DNA of 54,661 bases. It comes from UBA4716 sp002438865. GTDB lineage: Bacteria > Bacillota > Clostridia > UBA1381. Each line of letters opens with the position of its first letter. Position 1 is the stretch's first letter. Below, one piece after another: positions 7,786-17,000 of this stretch. The stretch spans positions 1 to 54,661 of the forward strand of contig CALERO010000036.1 of the NCBI GenBank assembly GCA_937907325.1, written 5' to 3'. Below the pieces are notes generated by a model. The model searched no databases and was not told the DNA's origin. It worked only from the letters and a program-made list of their open reading frames with translations. A program made the position numbers and the translations under genes.

Positions 7786-9081
7786 TTACGGCTCTACGGT
7801 TATTCTTCTGCAGAACACCGTTTTTCTTTTTACGCCGTTCTCGTCCGGGAAATAAAAGTCACAGTTAAATATAAGCGCACTGTTTTCATCAACAGTTATC
7901 AGTGTGCAGTTATTGCAGGCTCCGTCCCAATCATGAAAGGTTTTCGGCTCATTTTTCACATTTGCAAGATGCGAGCGGTCGCCCGGCGTCATAAGCTCAA
8001 TCGGCTCTGTCCATTTTGTGCTGTCATCATTCGGGCAAGCCGTTACAAACATTCCGGGGCGTGCGAAACATAAAAGAGTTACACCGCAGTCAAGTCTGCA
8101 AAGGCTCGGATAAACCCCCGTAAACGAAAACTCCTCGGGTGCGGACCATGTTTTTCCCATATCATATGACCTTGACATATACATAGGCGCCCACTCGATA
8201 CCCGTTGAGCCGTACCATGCGGAACGCATAAACCAGCACATCGAGCCGTCGTCAAAAAATGCGATTTCATTATCTGAAAAACCGCCGCTTAAATAAGGAT
8301 ATTTATTTCCGTCGGCGGGATATTCCATATGAGCGTACTGCTTAAAGGTATAGCCGTTATCTTCGGAGCGGAAAATCTCCGCCGAATAATACGGGCTATA
8401 CTGTTTCGTTTTCGGGTCGATATGTCCCTCGCCCGAAAAAGCGGTTATCCACACAGCACCGTCGGGACCGATTTTCGGCACGCCCGTCGGGAAAATACCT
8501 TTCATATACGGATTTTTGAAGGTATCGTCCGAAAATACCACTCGTGTGAGATACGGCCACTCAAGCTTGCAGTATTCCTCTCTGACCTCGCCGCTTGCGG
8601 TTTTCCTTATCATATACCACTTTTTCTCGCTTAAAGAGTCGGGAAGTCTGTCCGCATTATACGCACGGATAATATATCCGCAATGCGACGTCACGCCGTC
8701 CTGCTGAGGGAATGTCCCCTCCTCCGCTTTTTTTGAATAATCCGTTCCGGGAGTCAATTCGAGAAAGCTCGGAATTTTATAATCGCTCACATCTATTGCG
8801 GACACTCTCGGGAAAGTGATTGTATCGCCGTTGGGGAGTTTTAAGCCGCAGTCAGCAATAATATCGGGAGTGGTTTCCTGCCACGTTTCCCCCTTATCCC
8901 CGCTCACAAACCAAAGCTTGCCGTCACCGTAGGTTTTAATCGAGTCCTCGCCCACATGAACGGAAACCGCAATCTTATCACCCACCTTGTAAGGCGTCGG
9001 GAACTGATACGGTCCCCACATACCCTCCTCGGGGCGAATACCCCGCACAACTACTTTTTCGTCACCGACTTTAATTTTCAT
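7786..9081 (-). CDS. Asp-box beta-propeller protein (sialidase-superfamily BNR protein)
   Basis: The 431-residue protein has no signal peptide. Three Asp-boxes (S-x-D-x-G-x-[TY]-[WF]) are visible: SGDKGETW at residues 60-67, SEDNGYTF and SYDMGKTW, which is the blade-turn pattern of the six-bladed sialidase fold. An arginine lies near the N-terminus (RGIRPEEG), but I cannot confirm the full sialidase arginine triad. It overlaps the upstream transporter gene by 11 bp, so uptake and intracellular processing of a sugar derivative is the natural reading. It may act on another glycoside than sialic acid. Confidence 0.75.
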   Translation of the reverse strand: MKIKVGDEKVVVRGIRPEEGMWGPYQFPTPYKVGDKIAVSVHVGEDSIKTYGDGKLWFVSGDKGETWQETTPDIIADCGLKLPNGDTITFPRVSAIDVSDYKIPSFLELTPGTDYSKKAEEGTFPQQDGVTSHCGYIIRAYNADRLPDSLSEKKWYMIRKTASGEVREEYCKLEWPYLTRVVFSDDTFKNPYMKGIFPTGVPKIGPDGAVWITAFSGEGHIDPKTKQYSPYYSAEIFRSEDNGYTFKQYAHMEYPADGNKYPYLSGGFSDNEIAFFDDGSMCWFMRSAWYGSTGIEWAPMYMSRSYDMGKTWSAPEEFSFTGVYPSLCRLDCGVTLLCFARPGMFVTACPNDDSTKWTEPIELMTPGDRSHLANVKNEPKTFHDWDGACNNCTLITVDENSALIFNCDFYFPDENGVKRKTVFCRRITVEP

Positions 9082-10294
9082 TCTTCTTACCTACCTTTCT
9101 GTTCCATACGGGTAATGTCAAAGCGCATACCGCCGTTCCGAGAACAGCTATGCCTGCCCAAAGCGAAACCGTCGGCAGCCAGCCGAACGCATTTGAAAAA
9201 AGTACAATGCCGTACACCGAAACTGCACTTCCTACATATGTGAATGAATTGAGAACGCCCGAAAGCAAAGAGCCTTTTCCCGTTGACGCATATGCCTTCG
9301 GTACCATACTTACAAGCATCAGATTTATACCGTTCATACAGCCCACAACGGTTGCCATACTCAAAACCGCAACAACAAAGTTTTGATTAAACACTCGCAA
9401 AGCTATGCAAAACACCGAAGCGACGGCATATATCAGCGTTGCAGAAAAAATCGGATTTCTGAGTTTGCGGATAATCACAACGCTCACCCATGAGGTCACA
9501 ATGCCGAACAGAGGCAGTGCCACGCCGGATAAAATGGAAATTCCCGCACCCAGATGAAAAGTTTCATTAATATATGTAGGCATCCATGTTGTTGTGCCGT
9601 CACGCAAAATGCCGTGGAGTACAATAGCAAATGCAGCTGCGGCAATTATCGGGATAAAAATTTTTCCCTCCGATTGTACCTCCTGTTTCGGAGTTTTTAC
9701 GGAAACAATCTTATAATCGGAAAAAATCCATATAAAACCGAGAACAAACGCAAACACGGCAGGTATGATAAACATAAACACCCATCCGTTTTTGCCGAAG
9801 CACGCCGAAAACACAGGAACCATTAAATATGTAAGAACCGATGCCAAGCCGCTGCCGACAGCGGTTGCGAATACTCCCGTGTCATACTCTTTTGAATCCA
9901 AATAATGCAGAAATATTTTTATAAGAGCCGGCCACATAAGCGCCTGGGCAAATCCGTTTATAATCCATGCAACAACGATGGCAATACCACCGCCCAAAAA
10001 GCCGTTAAGTGGAATAACCAAATTCACAAGCGCCGCAGGAATAAAATTCAAAAACATAAGATATTTTGGCTGAAATTTGTTCGACAAAAATCCTGATAAC
10101 GTTAGTCCTACTCCGTAGCTGATTACATTGCACGTAACCGCAAGAGCAAGTATCTCCTTTGAAAGCACATTTGCCGTTGACAATTCTTCAATGACTGCGC
10201 TTAAATTTACTCGTGTCAGATAACTTCCGAAATACGACAGAGCGCCTAAAAATATCAGTCTGTGGGCTGTTGATCCGTTTTGGCTTTTTTCCAT
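9071..10294 (-). CDS. MFS transporter, OPA-like (organic anion or sugar derivative uptake)
   Basis: The 407-residue protein has about 12 hydrophobic helices in two halves split by a charged loop (about residue 200). Segments such as SYGVGLTLSGFLSNKFQPKY and NGFAQALMWPALIK resemble the GlpT/UhpT (organophosphate:phosphate antiporter) branch, which also includes hexuronate and sialate relatives. GAGGCG precedes the ATG. It heads a two-gene operon with the Asp-box protein, separated from other genes by a promoter and a terminator. Substrate is inferred only from the neighbour. Confidence 0.85.
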   Translation of the reverse strand: MEKSQNGSTAHRLIFLGALSYFGSYLTRVNLSAVIEELSTANVLSKEILALAVTCNVISYGVGLTLSGFLSNKFQPKYLMFLNFIPAALVNLVIPLNGFLGGGIAIVVAWIINGFAQALMWPALIKIFLHYLDSKEYDTGVFATAVGSGLASVLTYLMVPVFSACFGKNGWVFMFIIPAVFAFVLGFIWIFSDYKIVSVKTPKQEVQSEGKIFIPIIAAAAFAIVLHGILRDGTTTWMPTYINETFHLGAGISILSGVALPLFGIVTSWVSVVIIRKLRNPIFSATLIYAVASVFCIALRVFNQNFVVAVLSMATVVGCMNGINLMLVSMVPKAYASTGKGSLLSGVLNSFTYVGSAVSVYGIVLFSNAFGWLPTVSLWAGIAVLGTAVCALTLPVWNRKVGKKNEN

Positions 10295-10336
10295 TTTATC
10301 GCCTCATTTTTACTTGTTTTTTAATTGAACAGCGAC

Positions 10337-10365
10337 ATTATATCACTGCAAAATACGGTTGTCAA
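10337..10365 (-). promoter_or_regulatory. consensus sigma-A promoter of the MFS/Asp-box operon
   Basis: TTGACA (10365-10360), 17-bp spacer and TATAAT (10342-10337): a perfect consensus with a short leader of about 36 nt. Confidence 0.92.
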
Positions 10366-10385
10366 CCCTGAAATTATCGTTTTAT

Positions 10386-10424
10386 AAAAAAATCTCAAAG
10401 CAAAATTTGCTTTGAGATTTTTTT
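10386..10424 (-). terminator. terminator after the 141-residue stalk-domain gene
   Basis: A palindrome built on ATCTCAAAGCAAA / TTTGCTTTGAGAT, flanked by A7 and T7, 10 bp after the stop codon at 10434. It could work on both strands. Confidence 0.88.
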
Positions 10425-10433
10425 CTTGCAGTC

Positions 10434-10859
10434 TTATTTTGTGCTTATCATAACGGCACAGTTTACGCCGTCCCATGAAACGTCCGCCCCGAGTGCCTCC
10501 ATAGCAAATCTCAGCGGTACAAAGGTTGTATCGTTTTTTATAACAGCAGGCGTTTCAAGCGTATATTCCTCGCCGTTTATAAACGCCCTGTTCTGTCCTA
10601 TCTGCAATGAAAAGAATGAATTATCTTTCATTCCTATAACCGTCTGATTATCGCCGTCCCATACAATGCTTGCCCCGACCGCCTCAAAAACTCCTCGTAT
10701 CGGCACCATTGTAAGATTGATTTCCGTATCTATATACGGCTGTTCTTCAAAATTTATTTTTCCGCCGTTTATATACACCGACGGAGTTATCTCCGCCGCA
10801 TATGCGCCGAACGAGCAAGCAAGTGCAAGCATTCCTGCGGCTATCGCTGTTTTTTTCAT
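10434..10859 (-). CDS. secreted copper-amine-oxidase-N ('stalk') domain protein
   Basis: A 141-residue protein with a clear signal peptide (MKKTAIAAGMLALACSFGAYA) followed by one domain with the repeated pattern [VM]P-[IL]-R-x3-E-x2-G-A-x-[IV]-x-W-D. It is seen as MVPIRGVFEAVGASIVWD and VPLRFAMEALGADVSWD. This is the Cu_amine_oxidN1/stalk domain common in secreted clostridial proteins. It is not itself an amine oxidase, and in many proteins it probably serves surface attachment or substrate contact. The C-terminal 130 residues of the 1820-residue protein at 14023 carry the same domain. Confidence 0.87.
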   Translation of the reverse strand: MKKTAIAAGMLALACSFGAYAAEITPSVYINGGKINFEEQPYIDTEINLTMVPIRGVFEAVGASIVWDGDNQTVIGMKDNSFFSLQIGQNRAFINGEEYTLETPAVIKNDTTFVPLRFAMEALGADVSWDGVNCAVMISTK

Positions 10860-10897
10860 AATCTTATCCTTTCTTTATCCGAATATGTTCTTATTAA

Positions 10898-10926
10898 ATT
10901 ATAACATCATATGCATATATTTTCAA
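10898..10926 (-). promoter_or_regulatory. sigma-A promoter for the stalk-domain protein
   Basis: TTGAAA (10926-10921), 17-bp spacer and TATAAT (10903-10898). It overlaps the 3' end of the FAD-protein gene. Confidence 0.8.
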
Positions 10927-12469
10927 CTATTTTTTCTGCGACCTTTATTCCGTCAACCGCCGCAGACGTTATTCCGCCTGCATAGCCTGCACCCTCTCCG
11001 CACGGAAACAAGCCCTTTATATCCGATTGCAGGGTTTCGCCGCTGCGCAGAATACGCACAGGCGATGACGAGCGTGTTTCGGGCGCTGTCATTACAGCAC
11101 CGCCGTCCGCAAAGCCGTGCAATTTTTTATCCAAAAGCGGCAGTGCCTCACGGATTGCGTTTACCGCAAACGGCGGAAGTACCTTTTCAAGCTCGGTAAA
11201 CGTCACGCCGGGGCGGTATGTCGGATTTATATGTTCGCTTTTCTCCGTACCGAGAAAATCCCCCACCGTCTGCGCCGGCGCATTATAATTTTCGCCTCCG
11301 GCTTTAAACGCTTTTTGCTCCGTTTCCCTTTGAAAATACATTCCGGCAAGCACATCATCTCCGTCAAAATCATCGGGCGTTACGTTTACAAGCACGGCAC
11401 TGTTGGCATTCTCTCCGTCACGTTTATATCGGCTCATACCGTTCGTCACCACGCCGCCCTTTTCGGACGCCGACGCTATAACCTCACCGCCGGGGCACAT
11501 ACAAAACGTATACACTCCCCTGCCCGACGGCAAATGCACCGACAGTTTATAATCCGCCGCACCCAAGTATTCTGCATTATCGCCGTACTGGCTTTCATTT
11601 ATTACCGACTGCTTATGTTCAATTCTCACACCTACCGAAAACGCCTTGCGCTCCATAGGCACACTGCGGCGTCTCAGCATTTCAAACGTATCCCTTGCGC
11701 TGTGTCCCGTTGCCAGAACAACTGCGTCTGCTTTTATAATTTTCTTTTCGCCGCCGCAGGTCACCTCTGCCCCTGTCAGAGCACCGTTTTCAATAATTAT
11801 ATCTGTCAGTGTGTGCGAAAACTTCACCTCACCGCCGTATTCGATTATGCTCTTTCGCATATTGCGCACCATATTGCAAAGATTATCCGTGCCGATATGC
11901 GGCTTTGCGGTATAAAGTATTTCCTCGGGCGCACCGTGGACATAAAACTCCTCCAAAACCTTGCGTATGCGGAAATCGCTTATCCCCGTTGTGAGCTTTC
12001 CGTCCGAGAAAGTTCCCGCACCGCCCTCGCCGAACTGCACGTTTGAATTTTCATCAAGCACACGTTCGGAAAAGAAACGCTCCGTATCCTTTTTGCGCTC
12101 CTCAACGCATTTCCCACGCTCCAGTACCGTAACCTTAACTCCGCTTTTTGCCAGCATAAGCGCACACATCAGCCCCGCAGGTCCCATTCCGGCAACTACT
12201 ATATGCTTGTCACGGTTTTTACATTCGGGAAATTTGTAATCCTCATAAGTGACTTTAGAAACATTCTTTCCGAGGTACTTTTCATCATTTTCCGTTTCAA
12301 CATCGACGCTGTATACAAACACCACCGCATTTTTTCTGCGCGCGTCTATTGATTTTTTAAATATTCTAAACGATTTTATTTCCCGTATACCGTACATTTT
12401 TCGCACCGTTTCGGCTAAGTTTTCCTCACTTTCGGAAACGGGAATTTTTATATTTGAAATTCTTATCAT
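10907..12469 (-). CDS. FAD-dependent dehydrogenase, COG2509 family
   Basis: The 520-residue protein has an N-terminal domain of about 85 residues typical of this family, then a dinucleotide-binding motif (VVAGMGPAGLMCALMLAKSG), an acidic strand end (VLERG) and the long conserved segment NVQFGEGGAGTFSDGKLTTG. A later ATGHSARD motif contacts the nucleotide. The ending (PCGEGAGYAGGITSAAVDG) is the usual FAD-binding C-terminal motif. Members are annotated as 'NAD(P)/FAD-dependent oxidoreductase' and their physiological reaction is not established. Its promoter diverges from that of the MATE gene. Confidence 0.9.
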   Translation of the reverse strand: MIRISNIKIPVSESEENLAETVRKMYGIREIKSFRIFKKSIDARRKNAVVFVYSVDVETENDEKYLGKNVSKVTYEDYKFPECKNRDKHIVVAGMGPAGLMCALMLAKSGVKVTVLERGKCVEERKKDTERFFSERVLDENSNVQFGEGGAGTFSDGKLTTGISDFRIRKVLEEFYVHGAPEEILYTAKPHIGTDNLCNMVRNMRKSIIEYGGEVKFSHTLTDIIIENGALTGAEVTCGGEKKIIKADAVVLATGHSARDTFEMLRRRSVPMERKAFSVGVRIEHKQSVINESQYGDNAEYLGAADYKLSVHLPSGRGVYTFCMCPGGEVIASASEKGGVVTNGMSRYKRDGENANSAVLVNVTPDDFDGDDVLAGMYFQRETEQKAFKAGGENYNAPAQTVGDFLGTEKSEHINPTYRPGVTFTELEKVLPPFAVNAIREALPLLDKKLHGFADGGAVMTAPETRSSSPVRILRSGETLQSDIKGLFPCGEGAGYAGGITSAAVDGIKVAEKIVENICI

Positions 12470-12496
12470 AACATTTCACCTTTATGCTTTTTTACA

Positions 12497-12525
12497 ATTA
12501 TATCACACCGAAAAAAAATTAGCAA
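12497..12525 (-). promoter_or_regulatory. promoter of the COG2509 gene
   Basis: TTGCTA (12525-12520), 17-bp spacer and TATAAT (12502-12497). Confidence 0.7.
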
Positions 12526-12530
12526 ATATA

Positions 12531-12558
12531 TTGACAAAAAAATTAACGGGTGTATAAT
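12531..12558 (+). promoter_or_regulatory. promoter of the MATE exporter gene
   Basis: TTGACA (12531-12536), 16-bp spacer ending in TG, and TATAAT (12553-12558), 25 bp ahead of the ATG. It is back to back with the COG2509 promoter. Confidence 0.85.
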
Positions 12559-12582
12559 AAGTAATTACGGGGAGGAATTAAT

Positions 12583-13932
12583 ATGAAATCGCATGAAATG
12601 GATATGACGCACGGCGGTCTTGCCGGCAAAATACTTATATTTTCACTGCCTTTGATGCTGTCCGGCGTTTTGCAGGTTCTCTTTAACGCCGCAGATGTAA
12701 TCGTTGTAGGGCGTTTCACCGGGCGTGAAGCGCTTGCGGCAGTTGGTTCGACAACGTCTCTCGGCAACCTTTTTATCAACTTTTTCATAGGATTATCGGT
12801 CAGCACAAACATTCTCGTGGCACGTGCTTACGGCGCAAACGACCTCAGAAAAATAGAAAAAACGGTACATACCTCTATACTGGTGAGTGCAATAGGCGGA
12901 GTACTGATAGGTTTATTGGGCATATGCTTTTCAAGAGGCGCACTGCTGCTTATGGGAACGCCCGATGATGTACTTGAATTGGCGATTACATATTTTAATA
13001 TTTGTATGATCGGCGAACCGGCTATTCTGATATACAACTTCGGAAGTGCAATTCTGCGTGCAACGGGCGATACACAGCGTCCGCTGTACATAATCACACT
13101 TTCGGGAGTTTTAAACGTAATTTTAAACCTTATATTTGTTATAGTTTTTAAACTCGGTGTTGCGGGCGTTGCACTGGCAACAATCATTTCGCAGTACCTT
13201 TCCGCAATTCTGATAGTTTTATGCCTTATGCTTTCAAAAGGCTCAACAAAGCTTGAATTAAAGAAACTCAGCATAGACAAAAGAGTATTGAAGGAACTTC
13301 TCCGCATCGGTATTCCGAGCGGATTGCAGGGAACGATTTTTTCGCTTTCAAACATAGTTCTTCAGTCAGCAATAAACTCGTTCGGCTCGGCAACCATGGC
13401 AGGAAGTGCGGCAGCGGCAAACTTTGAAGGCTTTGTATATACCGCAATGAACGCTTTCTACCACTCGTCCATGACCTTTACAGGGCAAAATGCAGGTGCA
13501 GGCAACTACAAGCGAGTTAAAAAATCATTTTTCATAAACCTTGCATACGTCACTGCTACGGGACTTATACTCGGCAACACAGCCATTCTGTTCTCAAGGC
13601 AGCTTTTATCGGTATACACCTCCGACCCTGCCGCAATATCCGAGGGTATGATACGAATGTTATATGTCTGCTCGGCATACTTCCTGTGCGGAACAATGGA
13701 GGTTGCGGTCGGCTGTATACGCGGTCTGGGATATTCGGTTGTACCGATGGTAACCTCGCTTATAGGCGCATGCGGTATAAGAATTTTATGGGTACTTACG
13801 GTATTTCAGGCGCACCGCTCCATAGGCGTACTGTTCTTCTCTTATCCTTTGAGCTGGCTTATTACGTTTTCGGCTCACTGCGTTTATCTGTATTTCGTAT
13901 ATAAAAAATCCGCACGTCAAGCGGCGGCATAA
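12583..13932 (+). CDS. MATE-family efflux transporter
   Basis: The 449-residue polytopic protein has about 12 transmembrane helices. The N-terminus DMTHGGLAGKILIFSLPLMLSG and the ADVIVVGRF and GSTTSLGNL segments are typical of the NorM/DinF/MepA superfamily (MOP flippase superfamily), and FNAADVIVVGRFTG marks the end of helix 1-2. Such proteins export cationic drugs or metabolites using sodium or proton gradients. The substrate is unknown. GGGGAGG precedes the ATG. It is a single-gene transcription unit with its own promoter and a terminator behind it. Confidence 0.92.
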   Translation: MKSHEMDMTHGGLAGKILIFSLPLMLSGVLQVLFNAADVIVVGRFTGREALAAVGSTTSLGNLFINFFIGLSVSTNILVARAYGANDLRKIEKTVHTSILVSAIGGVLIGLLGICFSRGALLLMGTPDDVLELAITYFNICMIGEPAILIYNFGSAILRATGDTQRPLYIITLSGVLNVILNLIFVIVFKLGVAGVALATIISQYLSAILIVLCLMLSKGSTKLELKKLSIDKRVLKELLRIGIPSGLQGTIFSLSNIVLQSAINSFGSATMAGSAAAANFEGFVYTAMNAFYHSSMTFTGQNAGAGNYKRVKKSFFINLAYVTATGLILGNTAILFSRQLLSVYTSDPAAISEGMIRMLYVCSAYFLCGTMEVAVGCIRGLGYSVVPMVTSLIGACGIRILWVLTVFQAHRSIGVLFFSYPLSWLITFSAHCVYLYFVYKKSARQAAA

Positions 13933-13980
13933 AAAAAGTGATATTTCATTTTTTGCTCCTGTCGCCAAAAATTATTGCAT

Positions 13981-14014
13981 AAAAAAATCGAGGTGTTTGC
14001 ACCTCGATTTTTTT
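13981..14014. terminator. bidirectional terminator
   Basis: AAAATCGAGGTG / CACCTCGATTTT stem with a TTTG loop, flanked by A7 and T8. It serves the MATE gene and the convergent 1820-residue protein gene. Confidence 0.92.
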
Positions 14015-14022
14015 TGTGGCTA

Positions 14023-17000
14023 TTATTTCTTTGTAATTATAACCTTTTGCTCTGCGCCTATCCATTCGACATCTGCGCCGAGTCTTTCCGCTACAAGCCT
14101 TACTGGTGTGTATGTGCGGTCATTCTCAAGAAATGCGGGGCTGTCAAGCTCAACACTTTCGCCGTTTATCACAGCAGTATCCGAGCCGATTGTAATGAGA
14201 ATTGTCACGTCCTCGCCTTTCTCATTTTTCCCCTTTATCGTTACAAGCCTGTTGTCACCGTCCCAGCTTACCGTTGCGCCCAAACTTTCTGCAACAAATC
14301 TTACGGGAAGCATTGTTCTGTCATTTACAATCTTCGGAGCAACATCATTTTCAACCGTTTTTCCGAATACTGTCGCTTCTTTTTTGCCTATTGTCAGCAC
14401 AATTTGATTTGCCGAGTTATCTTTCGGCGTCCATGCCGCATAAAGAGTTATGCTCTTTGTTACCTTTGAGCTGAAATCGTACTTCGTTTTCAGTTCTTTG
14501 TCGGTGTACCAGCCTGCGAAATCATATCCCTCTCTTACGGGAGTCTGCGGTTCCGATACGGCATCGTTTCTCTTTACGCTTTCGGAACGAACAGCAGTTC
14601 CGCCGTTTGTTTCAAACTTAACCGTAAAGCTTAACGAACCTCCGCCTCCGCCGCCCGTCGGTGACGAGCCTGTTCCTACGGTAATCGGTACTGTGGTTGT
14701 TTTTGTATCGTTACCAAATGTGTAGCTTACTGTTACGGAGCGTGTTCCGTTTGCAAGAGCGCCCGTCGGCTCAACAATATAATCGTCAACCGTCATTGTA
14801 CTGCCGTCGTTGAATGCAGCTGTTACTACCATTCCGTCCGGATCAAATTCTTCACCGGCATTGTACTTTGTCTTATTTGGCATTGTTGTTACGGCAATAC
14901 TCTTAAGAGTCTGAGCGTCATCTTTTACAAGTACGCTTACTATCTCCGCTGCCGATTGATTTCCGGCAGAATCTTTTGCCTTAAAGATTGCAATTTCTCC
15001 GCTCAGATTAGGAACTGTTTCTCTGATAGGATAACCTTCTTCATCAAGAACGGGATCGCCGTTTTCGTCAAGTTTCTCATGCTCAATGGTAAGAATAAGA
15101 TTTTCTCTGTATGAAAATCTTCCGTCCGCACCTGCGGTTGCAACCTTTATAAGTCCGTCGGGATTTTCGTAATCGGGATAAACACTCAGGTAAATATCCG
15201 CATTAGGCTCTGTCAGACCTGTTATCTCATATGCACCGGTTGTCTTGTCGGCATATACAACAGCGCTGTCCATGCTCAATGCAGGAGGTGTGTTATCCTT
15301 TTCTATAAGCATATACTTTGTTGTAATATCCGTGTAAGTGCCTTTATTTACCTTTGCATCAATTCTCACCATTACGGAGCCGTCAATATCTGTGTTATCT
15401 ATAAAGTGACAGTTCTTATCCGTGTCAAAGCCAACCAATGCATCTGTATCTTCTCTTGTAACAGTGTACTCTGCATTCTGCTCCTTTGATGAAATGTATA
15501 AATACCACTTGTTATCAAATCCGCCGCCTGCCGTACAGCTTAAAACGCCGTCCTCATTTTCGGTTACCGTCTGATTAACAGAGTTGCTGTTTGAGTCCTC
15601 TGTTTTAAGTTCAGCCGATATTTCAAGCGGTTCATACTTCGGCAATTCGGACTCATTTGAACGTGTTTCGGCACTGTAAACCTTTAAGTTGTCTACCTTA
15701 TTTCCGTCCTCATCCGTCATATAATTGTATGCCTTAACGCCTATCATATATGTTTTGTCCGCTTCGAGCGGCTGTGACTGACTCTGCGATACCGATGTGG
15801 TTTTTGTTTCAATATCATATTCCACATCTGTTCCGCTTACGGTGAGCGCCATATCGAGTACGTATTTTCCTGCCGATGCGTCATATCTTATGCCCTTTAT
15901 CTTTGACGCTTTTATATCCTCTGCGTCATATACGTAACCTCTGCCCGTATCGGCAAAGCTGCCGTCGTCCTGCTGTTGATATATGGCTACACTGTATCCG
16001 CCAGCATTGCCGACCTCATTCCATTCGGCGTTCATAATCTCATTTCCCGACGGCTTGATTGCCGCACCCGACGGAGCATTCGGCTGTAACGTATTTGTAT
16101 AGGTTACACTGCCGAGCTCTGCAACATCAACCGGGAGAAGAATTTCCTCGCTTGTTCCGTTAATATCCGCCAAAATCTTTTTCAAAAGACGTGCCGTAAC
16201 GTAATAATCGCCCGACGGAAGCATTGTTCCCTCGCTCGGAATTACCGCTGAAATATCCGACGTATCAGTTACATCTTTATACTCTATAATATTTTCGGTT
16301 TTTCCCGGTTCGCTTCCGAAATACGTTGCAAGAATATATTCCGTGTCCCCGTCGGGATTTTTAACGCTGCCGCTCAGGCTGTAACCCGAAAGGCTTGCAT
16401 CAAGGCTGTCAAACGGTTTTGACGCATTGACGCTTGCGTCAAAGTCTGCAAGCGACGACGTTACATTCCAGCTGTCGCCGTTGTTCACGTTCGTATCTCC
16501 GACGCCTATAAGCACACAGTTCTTGCCCATTCCATTCTTCATTATGTATACGTTCATATCCGACTCGTTTTCAATCTCGCCGTTTTGATTGTATACAGGC
16601 TTTATCAAGTCTATCGGCGAGCCGTCTTTCGTAACCGAAAGACTGTCCGCAAATGCGTTTATATCGGTGCTGTCATCTTTAGGAGTAACCATTATAATAA
16701 GGTTTCCTTCATCGGGAATTTGTTCTTCGGGCGAAGCATTTATTATTACGTCCTTTGAGAATGTATTTCCGCCCGATACCGCATATTCCGATGCATTTTC
16801 TTCAACTATTATGCCAATATCCTCGGCATTGACAGCCACATATACAACTGCGCCGTCCTCGTCTGTATATTCCGCATATCCGCTTGTCGGTCTGTGTTCC
16901 GACCAATCCCATTCGGGCAATGATCTGAACGGTCCTCGGATAGTATAGCCGATATTGTTCTGCGGGAAAATGTAGTATATTCTGTATTTGAATATTCTCC

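Noticed and set aside
8445..8453. Perfect DnaA box TTATCCACA
   Set aside because: Single copy inside the Asp-box gene, no cluster and no origin genes nearby; a chance match.
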